A stretch of 64,000 bases of DNA from Nemertoderma westbladi (lineage: Eukaryota > Xenacoelomorpha > Nemertodermatida > Nemertodermatidae). Where the stretch lies: NCBI GenBank assembly GCA_032718475.1, contig JAUCBJ010002506.1:62001-126000 (forward strand), in the 5' to 3' direction. The notes under the pieces were generated by a model, which saw only the letters and a list, made by a program, of their open reading frames with translations, did no database searches and was not told the origin of the DNA. Of this stretch, positions 27,236-37,907 are shown in pieces. Within the stretch, counting starts at the first letter, position 1. Each line of letters starts with the position of its first letter. Made by a program: the position numbers and the translations under genes.

Positions 27236-28440
27236 TCTTCATATATAATATATCGACCGAAAAGTGAAAACCGTCGGTTGTCTGCTGTCGGTTGACTGCT
27301 GTGGGCTGTTGGTTGTCTGCTGTTGGTTGAACCCTGTCGGATATTTTAATATTATAATCATTCGTTTAAAGGTTGGACCCATGGCTGTGTGTAAATAAAT
27401 TATGTTTATAAATAATTAGTAATTAATTACCTAGTAATAAAAAATTACGTTTATAAATAATTAGTAATTAATTACATAGTAATAAATTACGTTTATAAAT
27501 AACAAGCAACAAATTAACTTTGTCGTTACATTTTTTACTTTACTTTTTTATGTTGTGTTGTTGCTCTCGTTCCATGGCCATGGCCAATTAGCCACCATGC
27601 TATTAGTTAATAACGAATAATAAATCAACCTTGAACAAAGAAATAAATGTGTTGCTTTCCCAAACGTTTTAAGTCGAATCCCCGACATAATTTCTTATAA
27701 TTGTAGCAGTCCCTACTGACAATTACGCCGTAACGGTTCAACTTTAGCTTGCTTGGATTGTAGTGAGTGAACTCAGTAATGCACAGACTGATAGTGAACA
27801 TTGAGCTTCTGTCTTATATATCTTATGGGCAAATATTCGTGGAAAATTATCGAGAGCGAGAAAATAATTTATTTAAATTGTCACTATATACATAGGCCTG
27901 ATATATAAGCCTTTGGAGGTTACTTAATAATACAGAAAGTAAAAAGTGCACTAAATATAATTATGCACTCACTATGTGAGCGCATAATCTCTGTGATTAT
28001 AAAGTAAATTAATTTGTTTCTAACTAATTCAACAAACAGTTTAACAAATAGTATTGTACAAAATGTATTGGACTTATTTAAGTAAATAATTACTATATTT
28101 TACTTATGTCATTGTTGGACTAACACTTCTGATAAGCAGCACATAGCATACTTCAGTCATTGGGCCAAAATGACCTAGGCCTAGGCCGAGACGTCTGTAA
28201 ACCGACAACCGAGACTGGAACTTACGTAGTAAGTAGCCAATATTTAGTGTACAAGTCCGCTACCTTAATATTATATTCTATATTGATAGTATATTGAGAG
28301 CATGCCCTATATCATAATATATTGAAATGACGAACACTCGTTTATTGTTTTGGTAATAGCCTGCCACTATAGCCTGTTCCTTTCCTATGGCGGTAATAAC
28401 GGTTCTAAGCTGTGCTGTGGTTTTCGGCGTTTCGTTTACA
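27236..28440. other. Gene-free region with small tandem and inverted repeats
   Basis: A TGCTGT(C/G)GG(T/C)TG-type array lies at 27272-27345. A tandem repeat of about 60 bp built from TTTATAAATAATTAGTAATT occupies about 27405-27500. A near-perfect 29-bp palindrome built on ATTATGCACTCAC lies at 27960-27988. No gene seen. Confidence 0.55.
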
Positions 28441-28647
28441 CCCGGAAAGGGATCTAGGACACTCCCCCCCCCCCCCCCCCCCCCCCCGGACAGTTCCCCC
28501 CGGACACTTCCCCCCCGGACACGGCCAGTTAAAGTGTTAAAATTAATCTGGGTGCATCAAAGCAATAAACAAAAGTTAAAGATGGTTTTTTCAAAATTAC
28601 AAAAGAAACATTTTTATAGTCAAATTTTGTTTGTTTTTCTTTTAAAT

Positions 28648-28790
28648 GGGGGCTGCCGCCCCCAAACCCCCGCTTCTTTTGTTGGGGGCTGCCACCCCCA
28701 AACCACTGCTTCTTTTCTTGGGAGCTGCCGCCCCCAAACCCCCGCTTCTTTTTTTGGGGGCTACCGCCCCCAAACCCCGGCATTTCCCCG
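28648..28790. repeat. 36-bp tandem repeat, four copies, G/C hairpins
   Basis: Each unit is built on GGGGGCTGCCGCCCCCAAAC followed by CCCCGCTTCTTTT. Unit starts are at 28648, 28684, 28720 and 28756. Every unit has a GGGGGC/GCCCCC hairpin with a 4-base loop. The period is divisible by 3, which creates a small repetitive ORF of no evident function. Confidence 0.9.
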
Positions 28791-29085
28791 TGTGCCCGTG
28801 GTGAAAGACTTTGAGACGGTTTTGAGATAATCAATTCATGTTTGTATCATAATAAATTGACTAAGCCTAGACTAGGAGCTTTATTGAATGTTAACCAAAT
28901 TAATATATAAATTACTACAATATTATATAATTCAACAAAATCCTATTAAAAATATTGCAAGTAACCAGGAAATTTAATATGTAGTGTGTATATGTATAAT
29001 CTATCTGTAGTATGTGGGGCGAGCCACGAAGTTGGCGGAGCCTTAGCGAATTGACACTGTTAGGGGGTGGGTCAATTTATGCAAA

Positions 29086-29156
29086 TAGTTGTCGTCGTCG
29101 TCGTCGTCGTCGTTGTCGTCGTCGTCGTTGTCGTCGTCGTCGTTGTCGTCGTCGTT
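29086..29156. repeat. GTC/GTT trinucleotide microsatellite
   Basis: About 23 trinucleotides of GTC with interspersed GTT. It occupies the position where the shorter copies at 16307 and 45260 have only a few GTC units. Confidence 0.95.
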
Positions 29157-29281
29157 ACGATTTTGACATGCTAATAACTTTGTCGGATTTAAAGCTGCCA
29201 AGTTGAAAATTTGTAGGTATCAATATGAGCAAAAGTTGAGATTTTTGAGAGACTTTCAGACACCATCAGTGCAATGGTCTC

Positions 29282-30182
29282 CCGCTAGAGGGCCACATGT
29301 CTAAACATTAAATGGCCACCCATTTCTTTGCTTTTAATCCGTTTAAGCTGAAACTTGGGAAGTATGTACTAGACCATTAGCTGTAAATTTCAAAGGAGGC
29401 TAATCTGTCTGCAGTTCTCCAGTCTGCCGCTAGAGGGCGAAATGTCCCGAATGTGAAATTATTCTTCCATTTAGTTGTTTATGATCTGATTACGCTGAAA
29501 CTTGTCATATATGTACTAGATGACATCCTGAGTCTTTGTGTGGATTGTAATCGGTCCGAAGTTTTCCAGTCTCCCGCTAGAGGGCCACATGTCTAAACAT
29601 TAAATGGCCACCCATTTCTTTGCTTTTAATCCGTTTAAGCTGAAACTTGGGAAGTATGTACTAGACCATTAGCTGTAAATTTCAAAGGAGGCTAATCTGT
29701 CTGCAGTTCTCCAGTCTGCCGCTAGAGGGCGAAATGTCCCGAATGTGAAATTATTCTTCCATTTAGTTGTTTATGATCTGATTACGCTGAAACTTGTCAT
29801 ATATGTACTAGAAGACATCCTAAGTCTTTGTGTGGACAGTAATCGGTCCGGAGTTTTCGAGTCTGCCGCTAGAGGGCGAAATGTAGGAAAGTGATAACCT
29901 TTGCGAATTCCTTGATCTTAATCTATTTAAGCTGAATTTTGGAATATACAGTACCGGTATGTACTAGACCACATGCCTCGTCTTTGTGAGGAAGGTGATC
30001 GATCCGTAGTTCTTTAATATGCCGCTAGAGGGCTAAATGTATGAAAGTGAAAACCTTCCAACATTTCGTTATTTATGATCCGTCAATCGGAAACTTGGTA
30101 GATATGTAATAGACCATAGGATGTGGCTTTGTAGGGAAACTAATCCTTCCTTCTTCAGTTACCCAGTCTCCCGCTAGAGGGT
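29282..30182 (+). promoter_or_regulatory. Array of seven CTCF-core-like motifs
   Basis: CCGCTAGAGGGC occurs at 29282, 29427, 29574, 29719, 29866 and 30022, and with a final T at 30171. All are on the same strand, 145, 147, 145, 147, 156 and 149 bp apart. The word fits the known CTCF core consensus CCDSYAGRKGGC at every position. Binding is inference. The array sits inside a transposable element. Confidence 0.45.
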
Positions 30183-30868
30183 TAACGTTTTCCGGGAAAA
30201 TCTTCTCCTATGTTTTTATAATCCTTTCGAGTTGATACTTAGCATTAACTCATTTCACGTGCTGCGCGAAGGCCCCACTTCGTGTATAGTAATATGTATT
30301 ATATCAATATGTAATGCTGAACACAGAATACAGGTCGACGCATGTCGATTTTACCCTGGAGAGGTATAATTTTCATTGCAACAATAATATTCATCCCAAT
30401 CTGCTACAATTTGAAGAAGACTATTACATAATAATACCTATAATTAAAACAATTAATTATTATAATTCTATAGTTAATAAAAACAGTATATCATTCGGGG
30501 GATGGAATTTATAGGTCATCTAATTAATTGTTTAAAGATTAGCAAACAATACGATGTAATTGCATTGATAAAACCCATAAATAAAACTTGGATATAAAAT
30601 GTAAAATCGGGATGCAAAAGATCACTTTCTGAGCTACGAAAAGAAAATTGGATACAACTTGTCTGGATACAAGCGGTCCGTTTACCTTACAAAATGAAAA
30701 ATACGAATGTGCGAAGTTAAGAACAGTCGGGGGGGAAATGTCTGGGGGGGAAGTGTTTGGGGGGGAAGTGTCCGGGGGGGAAGTGTCCGGGGGGGAAGTG
30801 TCCGGGGGGTAAGTCTCCTACTTGAGCGGGGGGGGGGGGGGGGGGGAGTGTCCGAACACCCCGGAAAG

Positions 30869-32338
30869 ACCTCTAAATTAGACAGACACTGGTGCGTTCG
30901 TGCATTCGGTTGTTTTTAATGCTAGGAAAGGGAGTTCTTGTCCAAATTAATAAACAGCTCGGACGCTCTGAGTGCCATTAGTTGAACTTGAGATAAATTA
31001 CCTCCAATTATTAGAATTATGTTAAAGTATGCCAATTAACGACAAAGGGTTACCAGCTGTGGTCCACATTATCTATAAATCATCATAAATTAGTAGGAAT
31101 CCATCTGCTATGTGGTGGTATCAGTGGTGGGTGGAACCTAATGTCGCCTTCTTCCTCGTAATATGGTAAGGTCATCGTCCTGCAGGGCAGAGTGGCTTGT
31201 TTTTCTCGTCTGTAGCCAAGCAGGGTGATTGAACGATAATGCGTTACCCTCTCCACTTTACTTAGCCTATATACAGTTCATCCTCTCCTCCCATGTCACA
31301 TGGGCTTTGTAGTATGTTTGGAGTCATGAAGTGTTTGGGCTATTACTTGAATCCTTAATAGGCTTTCTGTCAAACAATAACAATTCGAATTGATAGCCCA
31401 CTGATTATGCAAACAAAAACGACAGACAGTTAATATTTTGTCAATATTGGAGGTCATTCAATAATTCTTATGAGAAGGCATGCAGTACAGTGTTATTGCT
31501 ATACATGGTTTAATATACCATAATTATTATATTTGGGTATTTACCTATTCTATGTGATTATTGTCCATCTGTTTTTTGGATTTCAATAAAGCACCAATTA
31601 TCGTCGTAAAATAAATTATATGATTTTAAAATATAATTTTGAACTTCAATTCATCATGTCGCACTTTATAAGAAATTTATTATTGGTGTTTTGGGTTAAT
31701 GAGTGGTTACATATTATTATACTTGATAAGAAAGAATACAGTTCCCGTCTTAATCGTTATTGTTGTAATCAGGTTTTATTAATTCGACTTGCATTGTAAT
31801 CTATTTAATAAAGTGCTAGATTACAATACTGTAAATACAAATTCGTACGATGGCTGATAACAAACATGAGAAATTATTCTTAATATATTTGCAATTAAAT
31901 TTTGTACGAATAGTCAAGAATAAAATAGCCTAGATATTTCCTATTAGCTTACCGGCTGCGCTAATCCACATGTAAGAAATTCAATATAATGTTTTGAATG
32001 TACAGTAGACCCGGGTTGCGGAAGGACTAAATCTTACAAAAGCAATATCATAAACAGAACTTCATATTTTGTCCGTTTTTTTTTACATTTTTTAATACTA
32101 TTTTTGATAGATTTTTTACGATTTAGGTGACCCTATGTCGGTACCCCTATCTGTATTACCGTCCTGGTAGACTACAAACTTAGGCGTATCCACTACCGGT
32201 AACTGGTTTACTGTATATTCAGTTCATTAGGTCACGATTTGCATATTAAATATACTTAATAAAATAATAACTTAATATAAATAAATTAAATTAAATATAA
32301 CTGCTATTCTATCACTGTATGCCTACTTTCCCTGCGTT
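30869..32338. other. Intergenic, no gene seen
   Basis: Unique AT-rich DNA. A short hairpin CCCATGTCACATGGG lies at about 31292. Nothing else stands out. Confidence 0.5.
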
Positions 32339-32347
32339 GTTAACGAC

Positions 32348-32911
32348 GAAGTTAGGACAATTCTGACCCATTCAAAGATCGAATGAAATTTTCATGGGTC
32401 GGAATTGTCCGGGTCGGAATTGTCCGGATCCAAATAAATAAAAATAATTAATATAAATTACCGGTAATCAAAACAAAAATCTGTGTTCCAGAACACTAAT
32501 ATTTTTCTTAATTGATAGCTAGTATGTTTTAGAACATTTTCAAAAAAATAGCAAAATCTAGCTATAACCTGTACATATACTAATTCGTTTAGTGGTGTGC
32601 CCCTAACCTCTGGTACCGTATTCATGCACATTCTGCAAAATAATTCAACTGTATTTTTACATGGGATAACGCGATGGTACTGTCCAGAACGTCGAATATC
32701 ACATGGACACAGCAATCTTATGTTGAATAATAAAACAATGTAATGTTAAACAAAATTATTATTTATTATTATTATTATTATTAAATTATTTGGGTCGGAA
32801 TTGTCCTATGCTGGATCCGGACAATTCCGACCCATGAAAATTTCATTCGAGCTCTGAGTGGGTCGGAATTGTCCGGGTCGCAATTGTCCTGGTCGGAATT
32901 GTCCGTACACC
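32348..32911. mobile_element. Foldback element with GGACAATTCCGACC arms and 9-bp target duplication
   Basis: The left arm has GGACAATTCTGACCCATTCA, then GAATGAAATTTTCATGGGTC and two GGTCGGAATTGTCC units. The right arm is the reverse complement, with GGACAATTCCGACCCATGAA near 32818 and three GGTCGGAATTGTCC-type units to 32904. GTTAACGAC directly flanks both sides (32339-32347 and 32912-32920). The ends read GAAGTTAGGAC and, inverted, GGTGTACGGAC, like the 28450-30859 element. The centre includes a fragment (about 32563-32595) shared with the MITE at 26564. No coding. Confidence 0.82.
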
Positions 32912-32920
32912 GTTAACGAC

Positions 32921-33868
32921 ATTGCTTTTTGTTTTGGTTAGAAAAGTTGGCCGCCGCAACCTGCTACTTCCCTCCTTTTTTAATGACATTGGTTTAGATA
33001 GAAAAGCCTAAATGTCCCTGAAACCAGAAAAATCCACCCTCTAACCTGCTCCTTTCTCGAAAAAGTTAATAAAAACTTTGGAACACTTTCCAGGTTCAGC
33101 TAACTGGCCCTTCTATTCCCCAATATCAATGTCCAAATTCTGATAGAACAATTAATTAATCCATTTTGTTGTAATTATAGCTATTACTTTCCGTTATCTT
33201 TTATTGTCCAGGACTTTGATCAACGCAATTATTATTATATTTGCCCAACTCGATTTAGTTTGTATACTTTGTACAAGTTCAGTTCTAGGGTACAGATACT
33301 TCTAACGCTTTCAATATGCAGAACAAATATTGAATATTATTACAAAATAGATACATTCGCAGTCACAATGCACGCGAACAACGGAACGGAATAGTAGTCA
33401 ATCTAGCATAAAACCCAAAAGCAATTCAACCCGAACCACATTTTTTTATTCTCTATACTTTGTGTTAAATTAAATAAAAGTATATTCAAATTATTTTTGT
33501 TTATCATATAATTATTTACTGAAATTCTTCGCGAAGACAAATAAAATGTACAAACTACAACCACCGCATTAAGGCACTTACAAAGTATTGACATTAAAAT
33601 TCATAACAAATTTTAAGATCATTTGTATTGTATTGTATTGTATTGTATAGGGTTTTAGGGCCCACCAGAGTTTTTGCTGTTATATTTCACTTTGCAGTTT
33701 ACCCCCATGTGAAGAATACCAGGTTTTCACTAAAACAATAAGAATAATTAATCACAGAATAAATAAGCGCTATAAAACACTGAAAACGTTAAAACCTGGT
33801 ATTCTAATTAAGCAACGCTTACCGGAGTAAAGTAGCATTAATTTAACTATAATGAACGATTCCCCGTA
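32921..33868. other. Intergenic with a MITE fragment
   Basis: Unique DNA. About 33660-33815 carries words of the GCCCATGTGAAGAAT MITE (CCCATGTGAAGAATACCAGG at 33713, TAAGCGCTATAAAACACT, AAACCTGGTATTCT) in rearranged orientation. A TGTAT pentanucleotide run lies at about 33627-33650. No gene. Confidence 0.6.
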
Positions 33869-35380
33869 CTTAGTTCCAATTTAAGCCTCATGCGAATTTA
33901 GTTCCAATCGCAACGAATTTAGTTCCAATTTAGGCGAACTTAGTTCCAATAACTAGAGAAAAACGAAAACGAATTTAGTTCCAATGCATGCGAATTTAGT
34001 TCCAATGTATGCGAATTTAGTTCCAATGTATGCGAATTTAGTTCCAATGGAAGCGAATTTAGTTCCAATGGATGCGAATTTAGTTCCAATGGATGCGAAT
34101 TTAGTTCCAATGGAAGCGAATTTAGTTCCATTAGAAGCGAATTTAGTTCCAATTCAGGCGAACTTAGTTCCAATAACTAGAGAAAAACGAAAACGAATTT
34201 AGTTCCAATGGATGCAAATTTAGTTCCAATGGATGCGAATTTAGTTCCAATGGATGCGCATTTAGTTCCAATGCATGCGAATTTAGTTCCAATGGAAGCG
34301 AATTTAGTTCCAATGGAAGCGAATTTAGTTCCAATGGAAGCGAATTTAGTTCCAATGGATGCGAATTTAGTTCCAATGGATGCGAATTTAGTTCCATTAG
34401 AAGCGAATTTAGTTCCAATTCAGGCGAACTTAGTTCCAATAACTAGAGAAAAACGAAAACGAATTTAGTTCCAATGGATGCAAATTTAGTTCCAATGGAT
34501 GCGAATTTAGTTCCAATGGATGCGCATTTAGTTCCAATGCATGCGAATTTAGTTCCAATGGAAGCGAATTTAGTTCCAATGGAAGCGAATTTAGTTCCAA
34601 TGGATGCGAATTTAGTTCCAATGGAAGCGAATTTAGTTCCAATGTTTCAGGTGTGGGGCGAACCACGTAGTTGGTGAAGAATCTGTTTAATGAATGACAC
34701 TATTAGGTGGATGGTTAAATAATAATTGTAAATAATTAACCCAAAACGCCCACTCCTAACCAAAACAATCTTATCCCAAACAACGCCCAACCTCTTAACC
34801 CAAACAATTAAATTTATATATTTAATCATTTAAAATTATATAATATGTATATACTATATATACTGTAATATGTAATATGTAAAAAAACAACGCCAAGCTC
34901 TTAACCCAAACTACGACCAACCTCCTAACCCGAATAATGCCCATCCACCTAAACCGAAACAACTGGTAAATATTGTATTTGGTGTGAAAATGGCACAATG
35001 TGTATAACTTGGAGAATATAATACAGACTCAGTCAGTCAGTATCAGTATACTCGTGATTAATATATATTTCAAAATGTGTAATTATAGATTTAATTCATT
35101 AATAATAATTCGTTTTTTAATAATGACAGAAGGGTTTTACAATTATTTACAATTATTGTTGACCCTGACCCACCCCAAATAGTGGCAATAATCAATAGGC
35201 TTCGCCTACTACGTGGCTATCGCCACGATTGAAACATTGGAACTAACTTCGTACTCATTGGAACTAAATTCGCTTCCATTGAAACTAAATTCGCATGCAT
35301 TGGAACTAAATTCGCATGCATTGGAACTAAATTCGCTTCCATTGGAACTAAATTCGCATGCATTGGAACTAAATTCGCAT
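33869..35380. mobile_element. Foldback element whose arms are 21-bp tandem repeats
   Basis: The left arm (33869-34646) is a tandem array of GCGAATTTAGTTCCAATGGA plus A, 21 bp, about 36 copies. Then a module CAATGTTTCAGGTGTGGGGC, GAACCACGTAGTTGGTGAAG. On the right the same module is inverted (about 35192-35238), followed by the inverted 21-bp array to 35380. The left array shows higher-order blocks marked by AACTAGAGAAAAACG at 33951, 34175 and 34441 (224 and 266 bp apart, differing by exactly two units). Between the arms is a degenerate CCTAACCCAAACAACGCCCA array. A second copy begins at 63410 with the same first 30 bases. Confidence 0.85.
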
Positions 35381-37907
35381 ACATACATACTATATTAACT
35401 ATATTTTCTGGTGCTTAATAATAATAATAATAATAATAATAAATTTAACTATAATGTATTGCATAGCAATAAATTGTTCTGTACATAAACAAATGTAATA
35501 AAGAAAAAACAAAAGATAATTTATTGCAAACGCAAGTACGGAATAAGTTTAATAAGTGAGTTGGATTGAGTTGCATTTATTCCGGTATATCCTGGGCTGT
35601 ATGGTTTGTCCGGATTGCTGCCCAAAAATGTGTCAAAATTACCTTTGAAATTGAAAGTGTCGAGGGAATAATCAGACATCGGAGCACAAAGAAACGGCCC
35701 CTACAAGTTATCATTATTATGTATTCCAGTAAGTTGTTTTTATTTTGTGATCAGTAAGATTTGGGAACTTTGTTATTTAATATTTTCCAGATGTATTATT
35801 ATTAGGTACCTTTCAAGTGAATTTATAATATAATATATTTAAGAATAGACGTGTGTTGCGCGTTGCGCAATCATTAGTTTTTAATTATTTAATGATGCAA
35901 TATTTTATTATCAGTATTCAGTGCTAACCTCGCTGATAGCTGTTGTGAGATTGCCGTTACACACATCTGCCCGCAAATCTAGAATTATTAGGAACTGGCA
36001 GCTCCGAGCTGAGATGTTAGTATTAGATAAAGGAAAGAATTTGGGGAGGGGCGATCCTCAGCGTCCAGGGTATTTTCCATTCTCCTTGAAATTCATCCCT
36101 AACACCCAACTAGTTGATGCGATGCTTGTACAGATAGGTCTCTGACCGCTGGGGCAAGGAATGATTTGCCAACAGTTTCCTATCAAATAATCAAGGCTCT
36201 TCTACTTGGTTCTCTTGCCTGCGGTTGTTATGACGTTTCAGTGAATAGCCAATCACATCACTTTCCAGCCATCAACTAACTGCAAGCTAAGAAAAAATGT
36301 TCGCCCAGCTGGGTGGCACTGTTATATGGTTGGCTGATGCAATTATGGGCTGATGCTTGAATCCTGGATTGTGGTTGGCTGTCTTTATGGTACAGTGGCC
36401 TTATTATAACCTTGGAACACAGCGCCCCTTAGACTCATTGTGCATATCAGCTGGGTATGCTGTATATGTGCCAGGGCTGTGTTGTGGTTAACTACTTGAT
36501 TTCGTAATCATTATCATATTAATCTACTAATGCAGTAGAACATTTACATAGTTCGCATTGTGTAATACTGTAGCAGTAAACTGATTTTGGCTTGCGCTCT
36601 GCAACCCTTTAATTTACTGTATGTACTTTGTACAGCCGATTGTGAACTCACATTTGAGTATTAGATCCACCCCCACCCCACCCCATTCATACCGTATCTA
36701 ATCTATAATATTTTTAACCTAACCCACCGTTGCGGTGTGATGGTCCTTTAATGTGCATATTCCAGTATTCACCTTCAACCTAACACCTAGTTTGTAGTTC
36801 ATTGTTATAGGCCTACCTGCCTAGTAATAATATAATACATGGCAAATTAAATGTCATAGATTATAACAATATAACAAGTACTGTAGGCCTACAAACTCTA
36901 TTCAACTACCTAGCTGCCTAGCTCCACAGAAATCTTCGCACATACATCTGCTTGTCATGGTGATGTAACTTACGCTTAGGTGCGAGCTATTATTTGATAG
37001 GGCACTAGGGCAGTGCCTTAGTTACCATTCCATGTTACGTTTATCACTCGGGAGATTGTGCTTGCTAGCTCTATGACGGTGCGATGCTGACTGGCTGATG
37101 CAATCTATTCAGTGATTTTGGCATTACAATTAATTCAACCATTATGCGGTCCCTCCCTATTCTCGGCAGGTTAGGGGAAAAACTCATTCAGTGTAGTTCC
37201 TTTACTTGTGATATCCAATCATCTAATAGACAAAATGTGATTCGCTGGCTGGTGCCATTGGAACATTAATGGGAGGAGTTCTCATTTTGCTGCCCAGCTA
37301 GGGTTTTTCCTGGTATTAGATTCCAAACAGCCAAATATGCGTGTCAGTTGTTGAAACTGGGATATACCGTAATTCCGTGGACGTAACAATATATACCTAT
37401 ACATTATGTCAGTATGTACCTAGTAACAAACCCATTGCCATTTAGATATTAGTTATTACTGCGCGGTCTACCCTTCGCCTCGCCCCGTTATGTATCCTTG
37501 GTTATCCTGTCAGTTGGTCAGTCTTTGTGTCAACAAGCCACTGTCACTTGCTGCTAACTGACTACAGGACTAATGTCAACATGACCAAACCACCACGCAT
37601 GACGCATTTTATCAGTTTATATGTGCTATAAACTAATGTACCAACATTAGTGATGGGCTTTGTATGGTATATTGGCTTCAGATTTGTTTTTGTAAATTTG
37701 GTTACTGTAAATGTAACTTGTAACTATTTCTGTATATAAGTAAGTGTAAGTAACTGTAACGTTGGTATATTCGCTACCGGTAGGCTGTTTGTTTATTTGT
37801 GTTATGCTGTTATGCGATATTATATTTTGGAGCGCATGTCTTCCGCCCGCCAACGTACTGGGTTATTGATTTAAAATAGCCAAACAGTTTGTTGTTACGT
37901 CGTTGCC
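35381..37907. other. Sestrin upstream region, no other gene seen
   Basis: An ATA/AAT trinucleotide run of about 27 bp lies at 35418-35444. The small ORFs at 35566-35757 and 35921-36145 show no domain. The last kilobase before the sestrin ATG is unique DNA. I could not place a promoter. Confidence 0.45.

Larger units (their letters stand above)
29014..30284. mobile_element. Long member of the GGGGCGAGCCACGAAG family with internal 145-bp repeats
   Basis: It begins GTGGGGCGAGCCACGAAG and ends GTGCTGCGCGAAGGCCCC then ACTTCGTG, as in the 316-bp copy at 16307-16622. After a GTC/GTT trinucleotide run (29086-29156) come seven related units of 145-156 bp, each with CCGCTAGAGGG(C). Two successive dimers of 292 bp (from about 29278 and about 29570) are almost identical. 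Unit text such as GCTGAAACTT and TATGTACTAGA matches the single unit in the short copies, so this member grew by internal amplification. Confidence 0.82.
28450..30859. mobile_element. TIR element with tandem GGACACTTCCCCCC ends and 9-bp target duplication
   Basis: Left side: GGATCTAGGACACTCC, a 24-base poly-C (28464-28487), then GGACAGTTCCCCCC and GGACACTTCCCCCC units. Right side (30728-30859) is the reverse complement: about five GGGGGGAAGTGTCC-type units, a 19-base poly-G (30828-30846), then GGAGTGTCCGAACAC. CCCGGAAAG lies just outside both ends (28441-28449 and 30860-30868). A 9-bp duplication is typical of Mutator-like elements. The termini resemble those of 32348-32911. The interior holds a 36-bp repeat and a nested TIR element. 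No transposase is seen. Confidence 0.75.

Noticed and set aside
33984-34677. Open frames encoding heptads such as MEANLVP and MDANLVP (+) or LELNSLP (-)
   Set aside because: They arise because the 21-bp repeat is a multiple of 3. They are open on both strands, and the array is the arm of a foldback element.
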